A stretch of DNA of 64,000 bases. It comes from Ardenticatenaceae bacterium (GTDB taxonomy: Bacteria > Chloroflexota > Anaerolineae > Promineifilales > Promineifilaceae). The DNA lies in contig JACKBR010000026.1 in assembly GCA_020634495.1 (NCBI GenBank), forward strand, positions 1 to 64,000, in the 5' to 3' direction. The first letter of the stretch is position 1, and every line of letters starts with the position of its first letter. This document shows, one piece after another, positions 53,873 to 62,589 of the stretch. The translations under genes and the position numbers were made by a program. Under the pieces are notes generated by a model, which was not told the origin of the DNA, ran no database searches, and was given only the letters and a program-made list of their open reading frames with translations.

Positions 53873-55318
53873 CTATTTTGACCGGCATGTGAGGCGCACC
53901 ACGCGCAGGGAATTTTCTGTCACCCGCACGCGCTCGTCCAGGTGCAGCCCCACAATCCATACTGGATGCTCATTTGTAGCCAGCACGGGCCACAACATTC
54001 TGTGCCCCCGCGCCACTTTGCGATCACTTAATAAATCTTGAATTGGCTGGCTGCGCCCCGCCATTCCCAACGGCCGAAAACGCTCACCTGGTGTAAACGG
54101 CCGTAGCCACAACGGTTCCCCTTCCCCCAAAGCGACAAACGCCTGCCAGACATCCGCATTTTGGCGCACCGCCGCCAACGACACCTCATGCTGAGGTTCA
54201 GCAACCATTTGCCAACCATCCACCAAATCTACCTGCCCCGGCACGGTCAGCAAAACAGGCTTTTCCCCCATCAGCTGCGGCACCTGAACGGGTCGCTCTG
54301 CAAAATCGCCAAAGCTAACCTCCTGAGCCGCAACCACCATCTTCAAACCGCCCGGCAGCATGGCTTCACTGCCAGACTGGGGCTGCAAGATCAGGCTGCG
54401 GGCCTGCTCAACCGTGGCAAAGCTGATTTCAGTGTGCAACGGCCGTAATTGTTGCACCACCTGCCGCAAAACCAGACGCTGCCAGGCAACCGGCAAATCA
54501 ATGAATAACGGCCGTTGCCAAATCAACCAGCCGTCGCCACGCGCTATCTCCAAATCGGGCCAAATCTTATCAAGCTGTGCCTGTTGGGCCGCCATCTCAT
54601 CAGACGTAATGATGGCTAATTCCTGCAACCGCTTAGAAATTTGGGGATTGTATGTTTTTAGCAGGGGCAGCAGCTCATGTCGGATGCGGTTGCGGGCAAA
54701 CTGCACATTCTCATTGCTGGGGTCGTGGCGTGGCTGCAAGTTGTGCCGGACGCAATAGGCGTCAATCTCTGCGCGGGTGATGTGGAGAAACGGCCGTAAC
54801 AACACCAAATCATCCCTGCCCGGCACCCGCCCTACCGGCAACATCCCGCGCAGCCCGGCACTGCCGCTGCCCCGCAGCAAATGCAGCAAGATCGTTTCTG
54901 CCTGATCATCCGCGTGATGGGCGACCGCAACGGCCGTTGCCCCTACCTTCTCTGCTTGCTGGGCCAAAAAATGATACCGCGCCTGCCGCCCAGCCGCTTC
55001 CAACGATAACCGATGCTGTTTGGCCAACTCAGAAACTTGAGCTTTCTCAGTTACAAAGGGAAGCTGCCAGGATACGGCCGTGTCTGCCACAAACCGCGCC
55101 TCGTCGTCCGCTTCTGGGCGCAAACCATGATTCAGGTGAGCCACCACCAGCTGGCCAGCGCCTAACTGCTGCCACAGCAAATGCAGCAGCGCCAGGGAAT
55201 CTGCGCCACCAGACACGCCTACAAGCAATTTAGTTTTAGAGGATGTGAGGGGGAACGGCCGTATCGACCGCAACACAGACTGCCATAATCGCCGATCTTC
55301 TTTATTTGGTTTCATCAT
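53873..55318 (-). CDS. tilS: tRNA(Ile)-lysidine synthetase
   Basis: 481 aa, within the family range. Adds lysine to C34 of the CAU-anticodon tRNA-Ile, making it read AUA. The PP-loop motif is SGGADSLALLHLL (about 35-47), followed by AHLNHGLRPEADDEARFV, HHADDQAETILLHLLRGSG and LLRPFLHITRAEIDAYC. The C-terminal TilS domain contains PFTPGERFRPLGM and KVARGHRMLWPVL. Start is one of two adjacent ATGs at 55315/55318. A tRNA gene lies 56 nt upstream on the same strand. Confidence 0.95.
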   Translation of the reverse strand: MMKPNKEDRRLWQSVLRSIRPFPLTSSKTKLLVGVSGGADSLALLHLLWQQLGAGQLVVAHLNHGLRPEADDEARFVADTAVSWQLPFVTEKAQVSELAKQHRLSLEAAGRQARYHFLAQQAEKVGATAVAVAHHADDQAETILLHLLRGSGSAGLRGMLPVGRVPGRDDLVLLRPFLHITRAEIDAYCVRHNLQPRHDPSNENVQFARNRIRHELLPLLKTYNPQISKRLQELAIITSDEMAAQQAQLDKIWPDLEIARGDGWLIWQRPLFIDLPVAWQRLVLRQVVQQLRPLHTEISFATVEQARSLILQPQSGSEAMLPGGLKMVVAAQEVSFGDFAERPVQVPQLMGEKPVLLTVPGQVDLVDGWQMVAEPQHEVSLAAVRQNADVWQAFVALGEGEPLWLRPFTPGERFRPLGMAGRSQPIQDLLSDRKVARGHRMLWPVLATNEHPVWIVGLHLDERVRVTENSLRVVRLTCRSK

Positions 55319-55344
55319 TCAGTTCTTACGGCTCAAAACAAAAA

Positions 55345-55361
55345 GGCCCAAAAAATGGGCC
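55345..55361 (-). terminator. Terminator after tRNA-Leu
   Basis: On the minus strand GGCCCA-TTTTT-TGGGCC followed by TTTTTG, 13 nt after the tRNA 3' end. Confidence 0.75.
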
Positions 55362-55374
55362 AATTGGTGTTGAG

Positions 55375-55457
55375 TAGGGCGGGTGGGATTCGAACCCACA
55401 CGGACTGACGTCCGGCAGATTTTAAGTCTGCTGCGTCTACCATTTCGCCACCGCCCC
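55375..55457 (-). tRNA. tRNA-Leu (UAA)
   Basis: 83 nt. Acceptor arms GGGGCGG and CCGCCCT with discriminator A, long class II variable arm, T arm GTGGGTTCGAATCCCAC, anticodon stem GCAGA/TCTGC and loop CTTAAAA with anticodon TAA (plus-strand 55422-55424). The CCA end is not encoded. Reads UUA codons. Confidence 0.95.
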
Positions 55458-55561
55458 ACACAGCTGCCCAATTGTACACGCAAGGGCCCCTAAGAAGCAA
55501 AGAAAAATCTACCACCTGAAAAAGTAGGCGGTCATCTACAATTGATGTGACATAAGTAGGT

Positions 55562-55590
55562 TTGACTCGATAATTTGCACCATGTATAAT
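55562..55590 (+). promoter_or_regulatory. Sigma70-type promoter of the DUF4388 gene
   Basis: TTGACT (55562-55567), 17-nt spacer and a perfect TATAAT (55585-55590). Start of transcription near 55597 gives a 110-nt leader before the ATG at 55709. No other gene lies between 55458 and 55708. Confidence 0.75.
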
Positions 55591-55708
55591 GCTCAGGTCA
55601 ATGGCTTACATAAAGACACGGTACCTGAAAGAAAGGCAAATTGAAACCCAGAAACTCAACAAAATTTGGTAATAGATCTGCCATCAAATACAGGCAGGAA
55701 GAACAACT

Positions 55709-56545
55709 ATGGCCCTAAAAGGCAACCTGCGCGATTTCTCAACAACTCAGTTATTAAACCTCATCAACCTGGCTAGAAAAACAGGCACACTTTCCATCCA
55801 GACAGATTCCGAGTCGGCTCGAATGTCTTTTCGTGAAGGCAAGCTTATCTATGCCCACATGGGCCATGACAATGGCAACCATCTTGCGCAAATATTGCAA
55901 AGCAGCGGCAAGCTCTCGCCTGAACAGGCCCAAGTTATCCAATCTCACGCCGAAGGCAAAAGTGATAAAGAGATCGGCCATTTGCTGGTTACGGCCCGCC
56001 GGGTTACCCAAAACGACATTATCCAAAGCGTGCGCCAAAATGTATTGGACACCGTGTACAAGCTGTTTACCTGGGGAGAGGGTGTCTTTCGTTTTGACGC
56101 CAACAAGCTGCCAAACAGCGGCTATATCACCATTCCTATTGATTTAGAAAGCGTGATTATGGAAGGCAGTCGCCGCCTGAAGGAATGGGAAATTTTACAG
56201 GATGAACTGCCGGATTTGGATGTATCGCTTCGTTTTACAGATCGGCCCGATGCGCGTCTAAGAAATATTAACCTTACGGTAGAGGAGTGGCGTGTGGTCT
56301 CTTTTGTCAATCCACGCAACTCTATTCGTCAAATTGCTAAGGCAAATAATCTTAGTGATTTTGAAATTCGCCGTATTGTGTATGGCATGTTGCAAGCCGG
56401 GCTGGTTGAGTTTGTTAATCAGCCGAAACCCGCTCCAGAAAAAAGAGACGCTGCTTCTCAGCAACAGAAAAGCCGTTCTGAACCATCACCAGCGGTTAAA
56501 CGCTCGGTTGTCGTTCGTTTGATTGACCGCATCCGGGGTCTGTAG
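55709..56545 (+). CDS. DUF4388 (PATAN-type) protein
   Basis: 278 aa. The N-terminal 110 residues carry the DUF4388 pattern: ALKGNLRDFSTTQLLNLINLARKTGTL, then ARMSFREGKLIYAHM. A middle region with TWGEGVFRFD and a C-terminal winged-helix-like segment (NPRNSIRQIAKANNLSDFEIRRIVYGM) follow. The domain is found in bacterial two-component and GTPase signalling proteins and probably mediates protein contacts. The next gene encodes an MglA-like GTPase, the standard partner. A basic tail RRSVVVRLIDRIRGL-like (VKRSVVVRLIDRIRGL) may bind membrane. Confidence 0.85.
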   Translation: MALKGNLRDFSTTQLLNLINLARKTGTLSIQTDSESARMSFREGKLIYAHMGHDNGNHLAQILQSSGKLSPEQAQVIQSHAEGKSDKEIGHLLVTARRVTQNDIIQSVRQNVLDTVYKLFTWGEGVFRFDANKLPNSGYITIPIDLESVIMEGSRRLKEWEILQDELPDLDVSLRFTDRPDARLRNINLTVEEWRVVSFVNPRNSIRQIAKANNLSDFEIRRIVYGMLQAGLVEFVNQPKPAPEKRDAASQQQKSRSEPSPAVKRSVVVRLIDRIRGL

Positions 56546-56664
56546 GTTGCTTAGTTTGGCGGTACGGCCGTAACCCAACAAACCACGCTGTCCCATTTAT
56601 CATGATTGGGAGCCAAAACAAATAATACTCAAAGTCATCGCACAAAGAAGAAGGTAGTAACTTT

Positions 56665-57207
56665 ATGCAAGCTGTCAAAATGGTAATCACTGGCCCGTTT
56701 TCAGCCGGGAAAACCCAGTTCATTGGGTCTGTAAGTGAAATTGATGTCGTCTCGACTGAGCGAAAAATTTCGAGCACTGCCGAACAAGTAAAAGAGAGCA
56801 CAACGGTGGCTATGGATTTCGGCCGTATTACCGTTGGCGACGATCTTGTACTCTATCTATTTGGCACACCAGGCCAACGCCGCTTTGATTTCATGTGGGA
56901 CATTTTGTCTCAAGGTATGTTGGGCTTTGTGGTCATGGTAGACAGCACCAAGCCAGAAACGTTCCGGGAAGCCAAACGAATTTTGGAAACTTTTGAGAGT
57001 TACGCATCTACCCCTTTTGTTGTCGCTGCTAATAAACAGGACATGGAAGATGCCTGGGAACCTGAAGATCTGCGAATCATCCTCCGCCTTAGACAAGATG
57101 TAAAAATCTTGCCCTGCACCGCCACCGATAAGGAAAGCGTTAAGAATGTTTTGCTAGAATTGCTTTATTCTATTTTAGACCAGCTAGATCAAGAAAACGG
57201 CGAATAA
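56665..57207 (+). CDS. MglA-like small GTPase
   Basis: 180 aa, single domain. P-loop GPFSAGKTQ (10-18), switch I with STTVAMDFGRI, G3 position FGTPGQRRF (Thr replaces Asp of DxxG), and NKQD as G4 in VAANKQDMED. The same TPGQ variant is usual in this bacterial Ras-like family. Cytoplasmic switch, perhaps controlling polarity or kinase activity; the preceding DUF4388 protein is the probable partner. Confidence 0.9.
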   Translation: MQAVKMVITGPFSAGKTQFIGSVSEIDVVSTERKISSTAEQVKESTTVAMDFGRITVGDDLVLYLFGTPGQRRFDFMWDILSQGMLGFVVMVDSTKPETFREAKRILETFESYASTPFVVAANKQDMEDAWEPEDLRIILRLRQDVKILPCTATDKESVKNVLLELLYSILDQLDQENGE

Positions 57208-57547
57208 CTGTTTAACGTGACCTTTACACCTCCTTTACCTGCTTTTCACAGTGTTGCTATCGGCTAAATGCTACTATTTTTGGTGTGCATATGTTCACGA
57301 AACAATGCCGTTCCAGCGCACCAATTTCTCACTGAAATGAGTCGCTAGGCAGCAGCTTCTTTTTCAAGATGTCGCATACACATTGTTAATAATATAAATC
57401 ATGCGTATGGCTTTTGTATTAAGGGCCATGAGCAAGCCGAATAGCCATTGTCATGCTTTTTTTGCTTAAGTAGGTAAATGGGGAAACGGCCGTTTACGAA
57501 TCACCAACATTGCCACCAGGCAAAATAACGGGGTATCTGAGGTTAGT
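57208..57547. other. 340-nt intergenic stretch, no gene seen
   Basis: AT-rich, no frame with a ribosome site, one ACGGCCGT near 57486. It holds no clear terminator hairpin. A promoter for the following hydrolase unit is expected here, but no convincing -35/-10 pair was found. Confidence 0.45.
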
Positions 57548-58366
57548 GTGAGTTCTATTGTCACCGAGCAAGGGATTCTGCATTACGAATCAATAGGACG
57601 GGGCCAACCCATCATTCTATTACACGGTTGGATCAATTCCTGGGACGTTTGGCGCGAGATGATGATACATCTGGCAAACACCAAACGCTTCCGCGTTTAT
57701 GCCCTGGATTTTTGGGGGTTTGGCGACTCTGCCAAAGCGTCACAAATACAATCCACCACCTTCCAAATTGATAGCTATGTTGAAATGGTAAATCAATTTA
57801 TGGACTCCCTGGGCATTCAAAAAGCACCTATCTTTGGCCATTCAATGGGGGGCACCGTTGCCCTACAAATCTCCTTAACCCACCCAGAGCGCGTAGACAA
57901 AGTAGCTCTGGTTGGCTCCCCAATAATTGGCCGGTCACTGCACCCATTTTTGCAACTAGCTGGTTACGGATCCATTGCCAAACTCGTCTGGCGCTATCCA
58001 ATTATGCTGCATTCCATTATGCGGATTTTGCTGGCAAAAGATTCCAAAAAAGTGCGCAATATGATCTTTCGAGATGTCCAGCGAACGACTATTGAGTCTT
58101 TTTTCCGCAGCATTGGTGACCTGCGCGATACCGATCTGCGCAACCAATTACCAACCTTAGACCTCCCAACTTTGGGGATATATGGAGCCAAAGATAAAAT
58201 TGTATCCCCGATGAATGCAGACCTGTTAAAAAGTGGCGTAAAATCTGTTGAGGTTCAGGTCATGAACCATTCCCGTCATTTTCCTATGACGGATGAACCA
58301 GAACGCTTTTTACAGACGATCAACACCTTCTTAAATAATAATCATTCAAACGGCCAGGTAGTTTAA
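57548..58366 (+). CDS. Alpha/beta hydrolase
   Basis: 272 aa, starting at a GTG with GAGG 6 nt upstream. The alpha/beta hydrolase fold is clear: oxyanion region ILLHGWINSWDVW, nucleophile elbow FGHSMGGTVALQ (Ser near 101), acid in GIYGAKDKIVSP, and His in MNHSRHFPMTDEPERF. The family includes esterases, C-C hydrolases and haloperoxidase-like enzymes; no feature decides the substrate. The neighbouring acyl-ACP-reductase-like gene suggests an acyl substrate. It opens a same-strand run, with the V4R gene starting 4 nt after its stop. Confidence 0.88.
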   Translation: MSSIVTEQGILHYESIGRGQPIILLHGWINSWDVWREMMIHLANTKRFRVYALDFWGFGDSAKASQIQSTTFQIDSYVEMVNQFMDSLGIQKAPIFGHSMGGTVALQISLTHPERVDKVALVGSPIIGRSLHPFLQLAGYGSIAKLVWRYPIMLHSIMRILLAKDSKKVRNMIFRDVQRTTIESFFRSIGDLRDTDLRNQLPTLDLPTLGIYGAKDKIVSPMNADLLKSGVKSVEVQVMNHSRHFPMTDEPERFLQTINTFLNNNHSNGQVV

Positions 58367-58370
58367 CGGC

Positions 58371-59009
58371 ATGACTCAGGAAATAATCCAACAAATTGAG
58401 TATTATTACCCAAATAAGATGGGCCGCATTGTCCTGGTAGCTATGGAAGAGATCATGGGACATCATGGCGTCAACGCCGTGCTAAATTTGGCCAAGCTCT
58501 CCCATTTGGTGAATAACTACCCACCCAACAATCTACAATTAGGCTTTACCTTCTCAGACTTTAGCGCCATCCAACAAACGCTTGACGATATGTATGGGGA
58601 AAGAGGCGGACGCGGTTTGGCATTACGTGCCGGCCGCGAAACGTGGAAATATGCCCTCAAAGAGTTTATGCCCGTGCTGGGCATTACAGATCTGGCTATG
58701 CGAATGCTGCCGTTGGGCATTAAGATCAAGATTGGTCTGGATGTTTTTGCCGAAACCTTCAACAAGTTTAGCGACCAGCAGGTACGCTTGGGCGAAGACG
58801 AAGATCATTATTTATGGATTATTGAACGGTGCCCTATTTGCTGGCAGCGCGTCTCTGAAACGCCCTGTTGCCATTTGGCAATTGGCCTGTTGGAGCAAGC
58901 GCTAGATTGGGTTAGCCGGGGTAGACGTTTTAAGGTCGAACAGATTAGCTGCATTGCTTCTGGGGATGGAACTTGCACGATGGCCATTGCTAAACAACCC
59001 GTTGTTTAA
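58371..59009 (+). CDS. V4R-domain protein (hydrocarbon-binding type)
   Basis: 212 aa. The C-terminal half carries the V4R pattern: Cys pair in WIIERCPICWQR, TPCCHLAIGLLEQALDW, and VEQISCIASGDGTCTMAIAK with the conserved Cys-xx-x-Gly-(D)-xx-Cys end. V4R domains bind small hydrophobic molecules and zinc, and occur in regulators such as XylR/DmpR and in bacteriochlorophyll 4-vinyl reductase. No DNA-binding or catalytic domain is attached, so this may be a sensor subunit for a lipid-like ligand. Confidence 0.75.
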   Translation: MTQEIIQQIEYYYPNKMGRIVLVAMEEIMGHHGVNAVLNLAKLSHLVNNYPPNNLQLGFTFSDFSAIQQTLDDMYGERGGRGLALRAGRETWKYALKEFMPVLGITDLAMRMLPLGIKIKIGLDVFAETFNKFSDQQVRLGEDEDHYLWIIERCPICWQRVSETPCCHLAIGLLEQALDWVSRGRRFKVEQISCIASGDGTCTMAIAKQPVV

Positions 59010-59023
59010 GTTTAGCCGCCTGT

Positions 59024-59029
59024 TATAAT
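59024..59029 (+). promoter_or_regulatory. Possible -10 box upstream of the beta-helix gene
   Basis: TATAAT at 59024-59029, 48 nt before the start, with TTGTTT 16 nt further upstream as a poor -35. Weak evidence only. Confidence 0.3.
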
Positions 59030-59076
59030 GTTTCATCATTTAGCCAACCAAGCAGTGCCTATAAAGAAATATTTTT

Positions 59077-60363
59077 ATGCGACGTATTATCATTAATGAG
59101 CCCAGCTTTATAGCGCCGTTTAATGAAACCGCCCGTGATTTGCGGGTGCAAAACAAACCGCTTTGGCTTTGGCAACGCGATCTGCTGGTGAAACATGCCA
59201 GTGAAGAGCGGGAATATCCAGACTGGGAAGTTGCCCGTCAGCTGGAGACGGAAGCGGTTGAGAGTCTGGTTCATCGTGACAATCTTTTCTTTAATCAGCT
59301 GCTGATTGATGAATTTATTGAAAAGGCTCAGGCTGGCGGACGGCCGGTTCGTTTGGCTTTTCGCAAGGATGATCCGGCGATTGTAAAGCATGTACGGCCG
59401 TTAACCCATTCACTCTTCATGCAAGGCAATCTGCTTTTGGCCGATATTTGGTATCTGCCAAAAGGTCTTGCCCAAAGTTTAGAAGCCAAGCCATTGGTTA
59501 TCGATACAGAGGCCAGAGAACGCGGCTATTACCACATTCCCCCTTACATGGCCACTGAGTTTGGCGACCTGGTCTATCAGCTGCCTAAGAAGGTATTTGT
59601 TTTAGTTGAAAACTGGGTGCACTTATTCATCGCCGATATTTTGTTGGGCGTGTTCACCCAAGGAGCCAATGTCGAAGATCGAATCGCCAAAAGCTGGCAG
59701 ATTAAGTTAAAAATATTGGCGCGTTCTGTTCTTGAACAAAAACGTGTGCTTTCCAGCTCCAAGCTGGTGAAAGTTGGCAAAAACGTGCATATTGACCCTA
59801 CGGCCGTTATTCACGGTTACACAGTCATTGGCGATAATGTCACCATTGGCGCTGGAGCCGTCATCGACAACTGCATTATTGGCAGTAACGTAACCATCTC
59901 GCAAGGATGCCAGCTGCTGCTTAGCGTGGTGAGCGATGGCTGCTTTTTGCCATTTCGGGCCGCGCTTTTTATGACCACCTTAATGGAAAACACCTCTGTG
60001 GCACAAAACACCTGCCTGCAACTTTGCGTGGTTGGCCGAGACTCTTTTATTGGGGCGGGCAATACTTTTACAGACTTTAACATATTAGGTGGCCCCTTAA
60101 AGACAATGAACCATGAGGGCAAATTAGAAGCCACAAACTTGCTCATTTTGGGAGGCTGCGTGGGGCACCATTGTCGCATCAGCTCCGGGGCAATTATTTA
60201 TGCAGCCCGCACCATTGAATCTGACGTGGTGCTGCTGGCCTCGGATGACCGGCAATTCATCACCAAAAATCTGACCTATGAGCATAGCGACCACCACCCG
60301 CATAAAGACCGCTATCATTACCCTCGGCTTTATCCCAGAAAAGGTGAGCCAGGTTCTTTTTAG
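59077..60363 (+). CDS. Left-handed beta-helix (hexapeptide repeat) protein
   Basis: 428 aa. Residues 1-215 are alpha/beta and begin MRRIIINEPSFIAPFNE; from about 230 to 390 the chain shows hexapeptide repeats (VGKNVHIDPTAVIHGYTVIGDNVTIGAGAVI ... IGSNVTISQGC) typical of acyl- and nucleotidyl-transferases such as GlmU. The N-terminal part has no clear GlmU-type nucleotide signature (LxxGxGxxM absent). No ribosome site is visible. Could be a sugar or lipid acyltransferase; function unassigned. Confidence 0.7.
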   Translation: MRRIIINEPSFIAPFNETARDLRVQNKPLWLWQRDLLVKHASEEREYPDWEVARQLETEAVESLVHRDNLFFNQLLIDEFIEKAQAGGRPVRLAFRKDDPAIVKHVRPLTHSLFMQGNLLLADIWYLPKGLAQSLEAKPLVIDTEARERGYYHIPPYMATEFGDLVYQLPKKVFVLVENWVHLFIADILLGVFTQGANVEDRIAKSWQIKLKILARSVLEQKRVLSSSKLVKVGKNVHIDPTAVIHGYTVIGDNVTIGAGAVIDNCIIGSNVTISQGCQLLLSVVSDGCFLPFRAALFMTTLMENTSVAQNTCLQLCVVGRDSFIGAGNTFTDFNILGGPLKTMNHEGKLEATNLLILGGCVGHHCRISSGAIIYAARTIESDVVLLASDDRQFITKNLTYEHSDHHPHKDRYHYPRLYPRKGEPGSF

Positions 60364-60440
60364 GCCTGACAGAAAGTCACTATGTAAGGGACAGAATTAC
60401 CATTGAACACGAATTCTTTCTCGGTACACTCAAATTTATT

Positions 60441-61586
60441 ATGCAGGATAGTTTTGCCTTTATCATTCACCCACTAAACCCCAAGCGCGACGTCAGTCGT
60501 AAATATCCTATGTTGGGCAAATTACCCGCCTGGCTCATTGAATTTCTCTCCATTTTTTACCCACCTGTTCTAGTTTCTAAAATTGAAGGCATTCAATCGT
60601 TGGAAAACGGCCGTTCCCTAAATGGTTGGTTCGTTGCCTGTCCACTCACACCCACGATGATGCTGCGTCTGCCGACTTCGCTGGTTTACCGCAAGATCAT
60701 CCAAACGGGCAAACTGGCTGAAAAACTTGGCGCTCGCATTTTGGGGCTGGGCGCTTTTACCTCAGTAGTGGGAGATGGTGGGATAACCATTGCCAGCCAT
60801 TTAAATATTCCCGTGACAACAGGAGATAGCTACACGGTGGCTCAGGCTGTACATGCTGTACAAGAAGCGGCCGTTTTATTAGACAAGCCATTGGCATCCT
60901 CTACCGTAGCGGTTGTCGGCGCGTCTGGGGCCATTGGCTCCATCTGTGCCCAGCTGCTGGCAGCGGAATGTGATGAGCTGATCTTGATTGGTCGCCGTAC
61001 AGAAAAACTGCAAGAAGTGGCTACGGCCGTTCGCCAACAAGGGTGCCAGCACGTTACTGTCACCGCCGACATGAATCAATTAGCCAAAGCCCATTTCATC
61101 ATCACAGTCACCAGCGCAGTAGACACAATCATTGAGCCACAGCATTTGCGGCGGGGGGCCGTAGTTTGTGACGTTTCTCGCCCGCGTGATGTCTCTAAAC
61201 AAGTAGCGGAACAACGCCCTGATGTGTTGGTGATTGAGGGTGGCATGGTTGAAGTGCCCGGTCAGGTAAATTTTAATTTTGACTTTGGTTTTCCTCCTAA
61301 AATGGCCTACGCCTGTATGGCAGAAACAATGGCGCTGGCTTTAGACGGAAATTACGCATCTTTCACGCTGGGTAAAGACATAAAATTGTCGCAAGTTCAG
61401 ACAATTGATACAATCGCCAAACGGCATGGTTTTAAGCTTGGCGGCTTTAGAAGTTTTGAACGCGCCGTCACAAGCTCCCAAATAGCGTTGGTAAAAGCCG
61501 CAAGTAAAACACCGGGCAACGCTAACAATGCCGGTCCGTATCTGAATCCAAATACCCACGTTATTGTGGACTCTGTAAATATTTAA
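60441..61586 (+). CDS. Acyl-ACP-reductase-like NAD(P)-dependent oxidoreductase
   Basis: 381 aa. An N-terminal segment with FIIHPLNPKRDVSRKYPML, then ARILGLGAFTSVVGDGG and VTTGDSYTVAQAVH, and a Rossmann site VAVVGASGAIGSICAQLL (about 155-172) followed by LILIGRRTEKL and VCDVSRPRDVSKQV. This order matches cyanobacterial long-chain acyl-ACP reductases (GFTSI, TTGNxHTA, VAVVGATGDIGSA), which make fatty aldehydes. The family Cys that forms the thioester is not readily placed, so a shikimate-dehydrogenase-like side branch is possible. Neighbouring hydrolase and V4R genes fit a lipid-aldehyde theme. Confidence 0.65.
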   Translation: MQDSFAFIIHPLNPKRDVSRKYPMLGKLPAWLIEFLSIFYPPVLVSKIEGIQSLENGRSLNGWFVACPLTPTMMLRLPTSLVYRKIIQTGKLAEKLGARILGLGAFTSVVGDGGITIASHLNIPVTTGDSYTVAQAVHAVQEAAVLLDKPLASSTVAVVGASGAIGSICAQLLAAECDELILIGRRTEKLQEVATAVRQQGCQHVTVTADMNQLAKAHFIITVTSAVDTIIEPQHLRRGAVVCDVSRPRDVSKQVAEQRPDVLVIEGGMVEVPGQVNFNFDFGFPPKMAYACMAETMALALDGNYASFTLGKDIKLSQVQTIDTIAKRHGFKLGGFRSFERAVTSSQIALVKAASKTPGNANNAGPYLNPNTHVIVDSVNI

Positions 61587-61605
61587 TCTGCCAAGGAACA
61601 AGCTC

Positions 61606-62499
61606 ATGAGCAACGGCCGTATTTTAATAGTTGAAGACGACTTTGATATTTCCAATATGCTGCGCATTTTCTTTACCGGGCAAGGCTATCATGTCGATGT
61701 TGCCGCCAGGGGAAACGATGCCCTGGAACTATGTCGCAAAAAGCTGCCCGACCTCATCGTGCTGGACATTATGCTGCCAGACATGAACGGGTACGAAGTG
61801 TGCAAAGTCATGCGGACCACAACCCGCACCAGCCATATCCCCATCATCTTCCTCACCCAAAAAGATGAGCGAAGCGACCGGATTGCCGGGCTAGAGCTGG
61901 GCGCAGATGATTACATCACCAAGCCCTTCGACATTGAAGAGCTCAAGCTCCGCGTTCGCACCGCCATAAACACCTACAAGCGGCACAACATGACCGATCC
62001 CATCACCGGGCTTCCCAGCAGCCGTCTCATTGAAGACCAGCTGCGGAACCTGATGCGCAGCAACGATTGGACCTATTTGCAAATTGGCATTGATCACATC
62101 GAACCGTTTAGCGACGAATATGGTTTTCTGGCGCGAGATGAAGTCCTTCGCTTTACGACCCTGCTGCTAAATGAGGTTGATGACGAGCTAGGTACGCTCG
62201 ATGATTTTATTGGGCACGCAACCAGCAATACTTTCGTGTTGGTTACCATGGCAGATAAATTACCAACGATTATTGATGAACTGCGCCAGCGGTTTGATGA
62301 AGGAATTCTTTCCCATTACAGCTTCATCGATCGGGAGCAAGGCGGCATTATGCAGCCAGACGGCCAACTGGTGCCTTTGATGAAGCTTTCAATTGGCGTT
62401 GTGTCAGACAAAACGCAGCGTTTTTCTGATATTCGTGAAATTACTGAAACGGCCGCAGAGCTGCGACGAATGGACAGAGATAAACAAGCCCAACAATAA
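61606..62499 (+). CDS. Response regulator with degenerate GGDEF-like domain
   Basis: 297 aa; AAGGAAC before the start. REC domain (1-125): acid pair in VEDDFDI, phosphoacceptor Asp in LIVLDIMLPDMNGYEV, Thr and Lys in FLTQKDE and YITKPFD, all intact. The C-terminal domain (about 140-295) has the diguanylate cyclase outline (DPITGLPSSRLIEDQL, FIGHATSNTFVLV) but with GHATSNTF where GGDEF should be, and SIGVV near the end, so it cannot make c-di-GMP. It may be a protein-contact or nucleotide-sensing output. The downstream sensor is the likely partner. Confidence 0.85.
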   Translation: MSNGRILIVEDDFDISNMLRIFFTGQGYHVDVAARGNDALELCRKKLPDLIVLDIMLPDMNGYEVCKVMRTTTRTSHIPIIFLTQKDERSDRIAGLELGADDYITKPFDIEELKLRVRTAINTYKRHNMTDPITGLPSSRLIEDQLRNLMRSNDWTYLQIGIDHIEPFSDEYGFLARDEVLRFTTLLLNEVDDELGTLDDFIGHATSNTFVLVTMADKLPTIIDELRQRFDEGILSHYSFIDREQGGIMQPDGQLVPLMKLSIGVVSDKTQRFSDIREITETAAELRRMDRDKQAQQ

Positions 62500-62589
62500 T
62501 CAATCATGCCGCATTTAGGTAACTGCCATTAGCAGTGCCAAATATTTGTGTAACGTAATAGAAGTAACGGCTGGGGTTTGACACTTATC

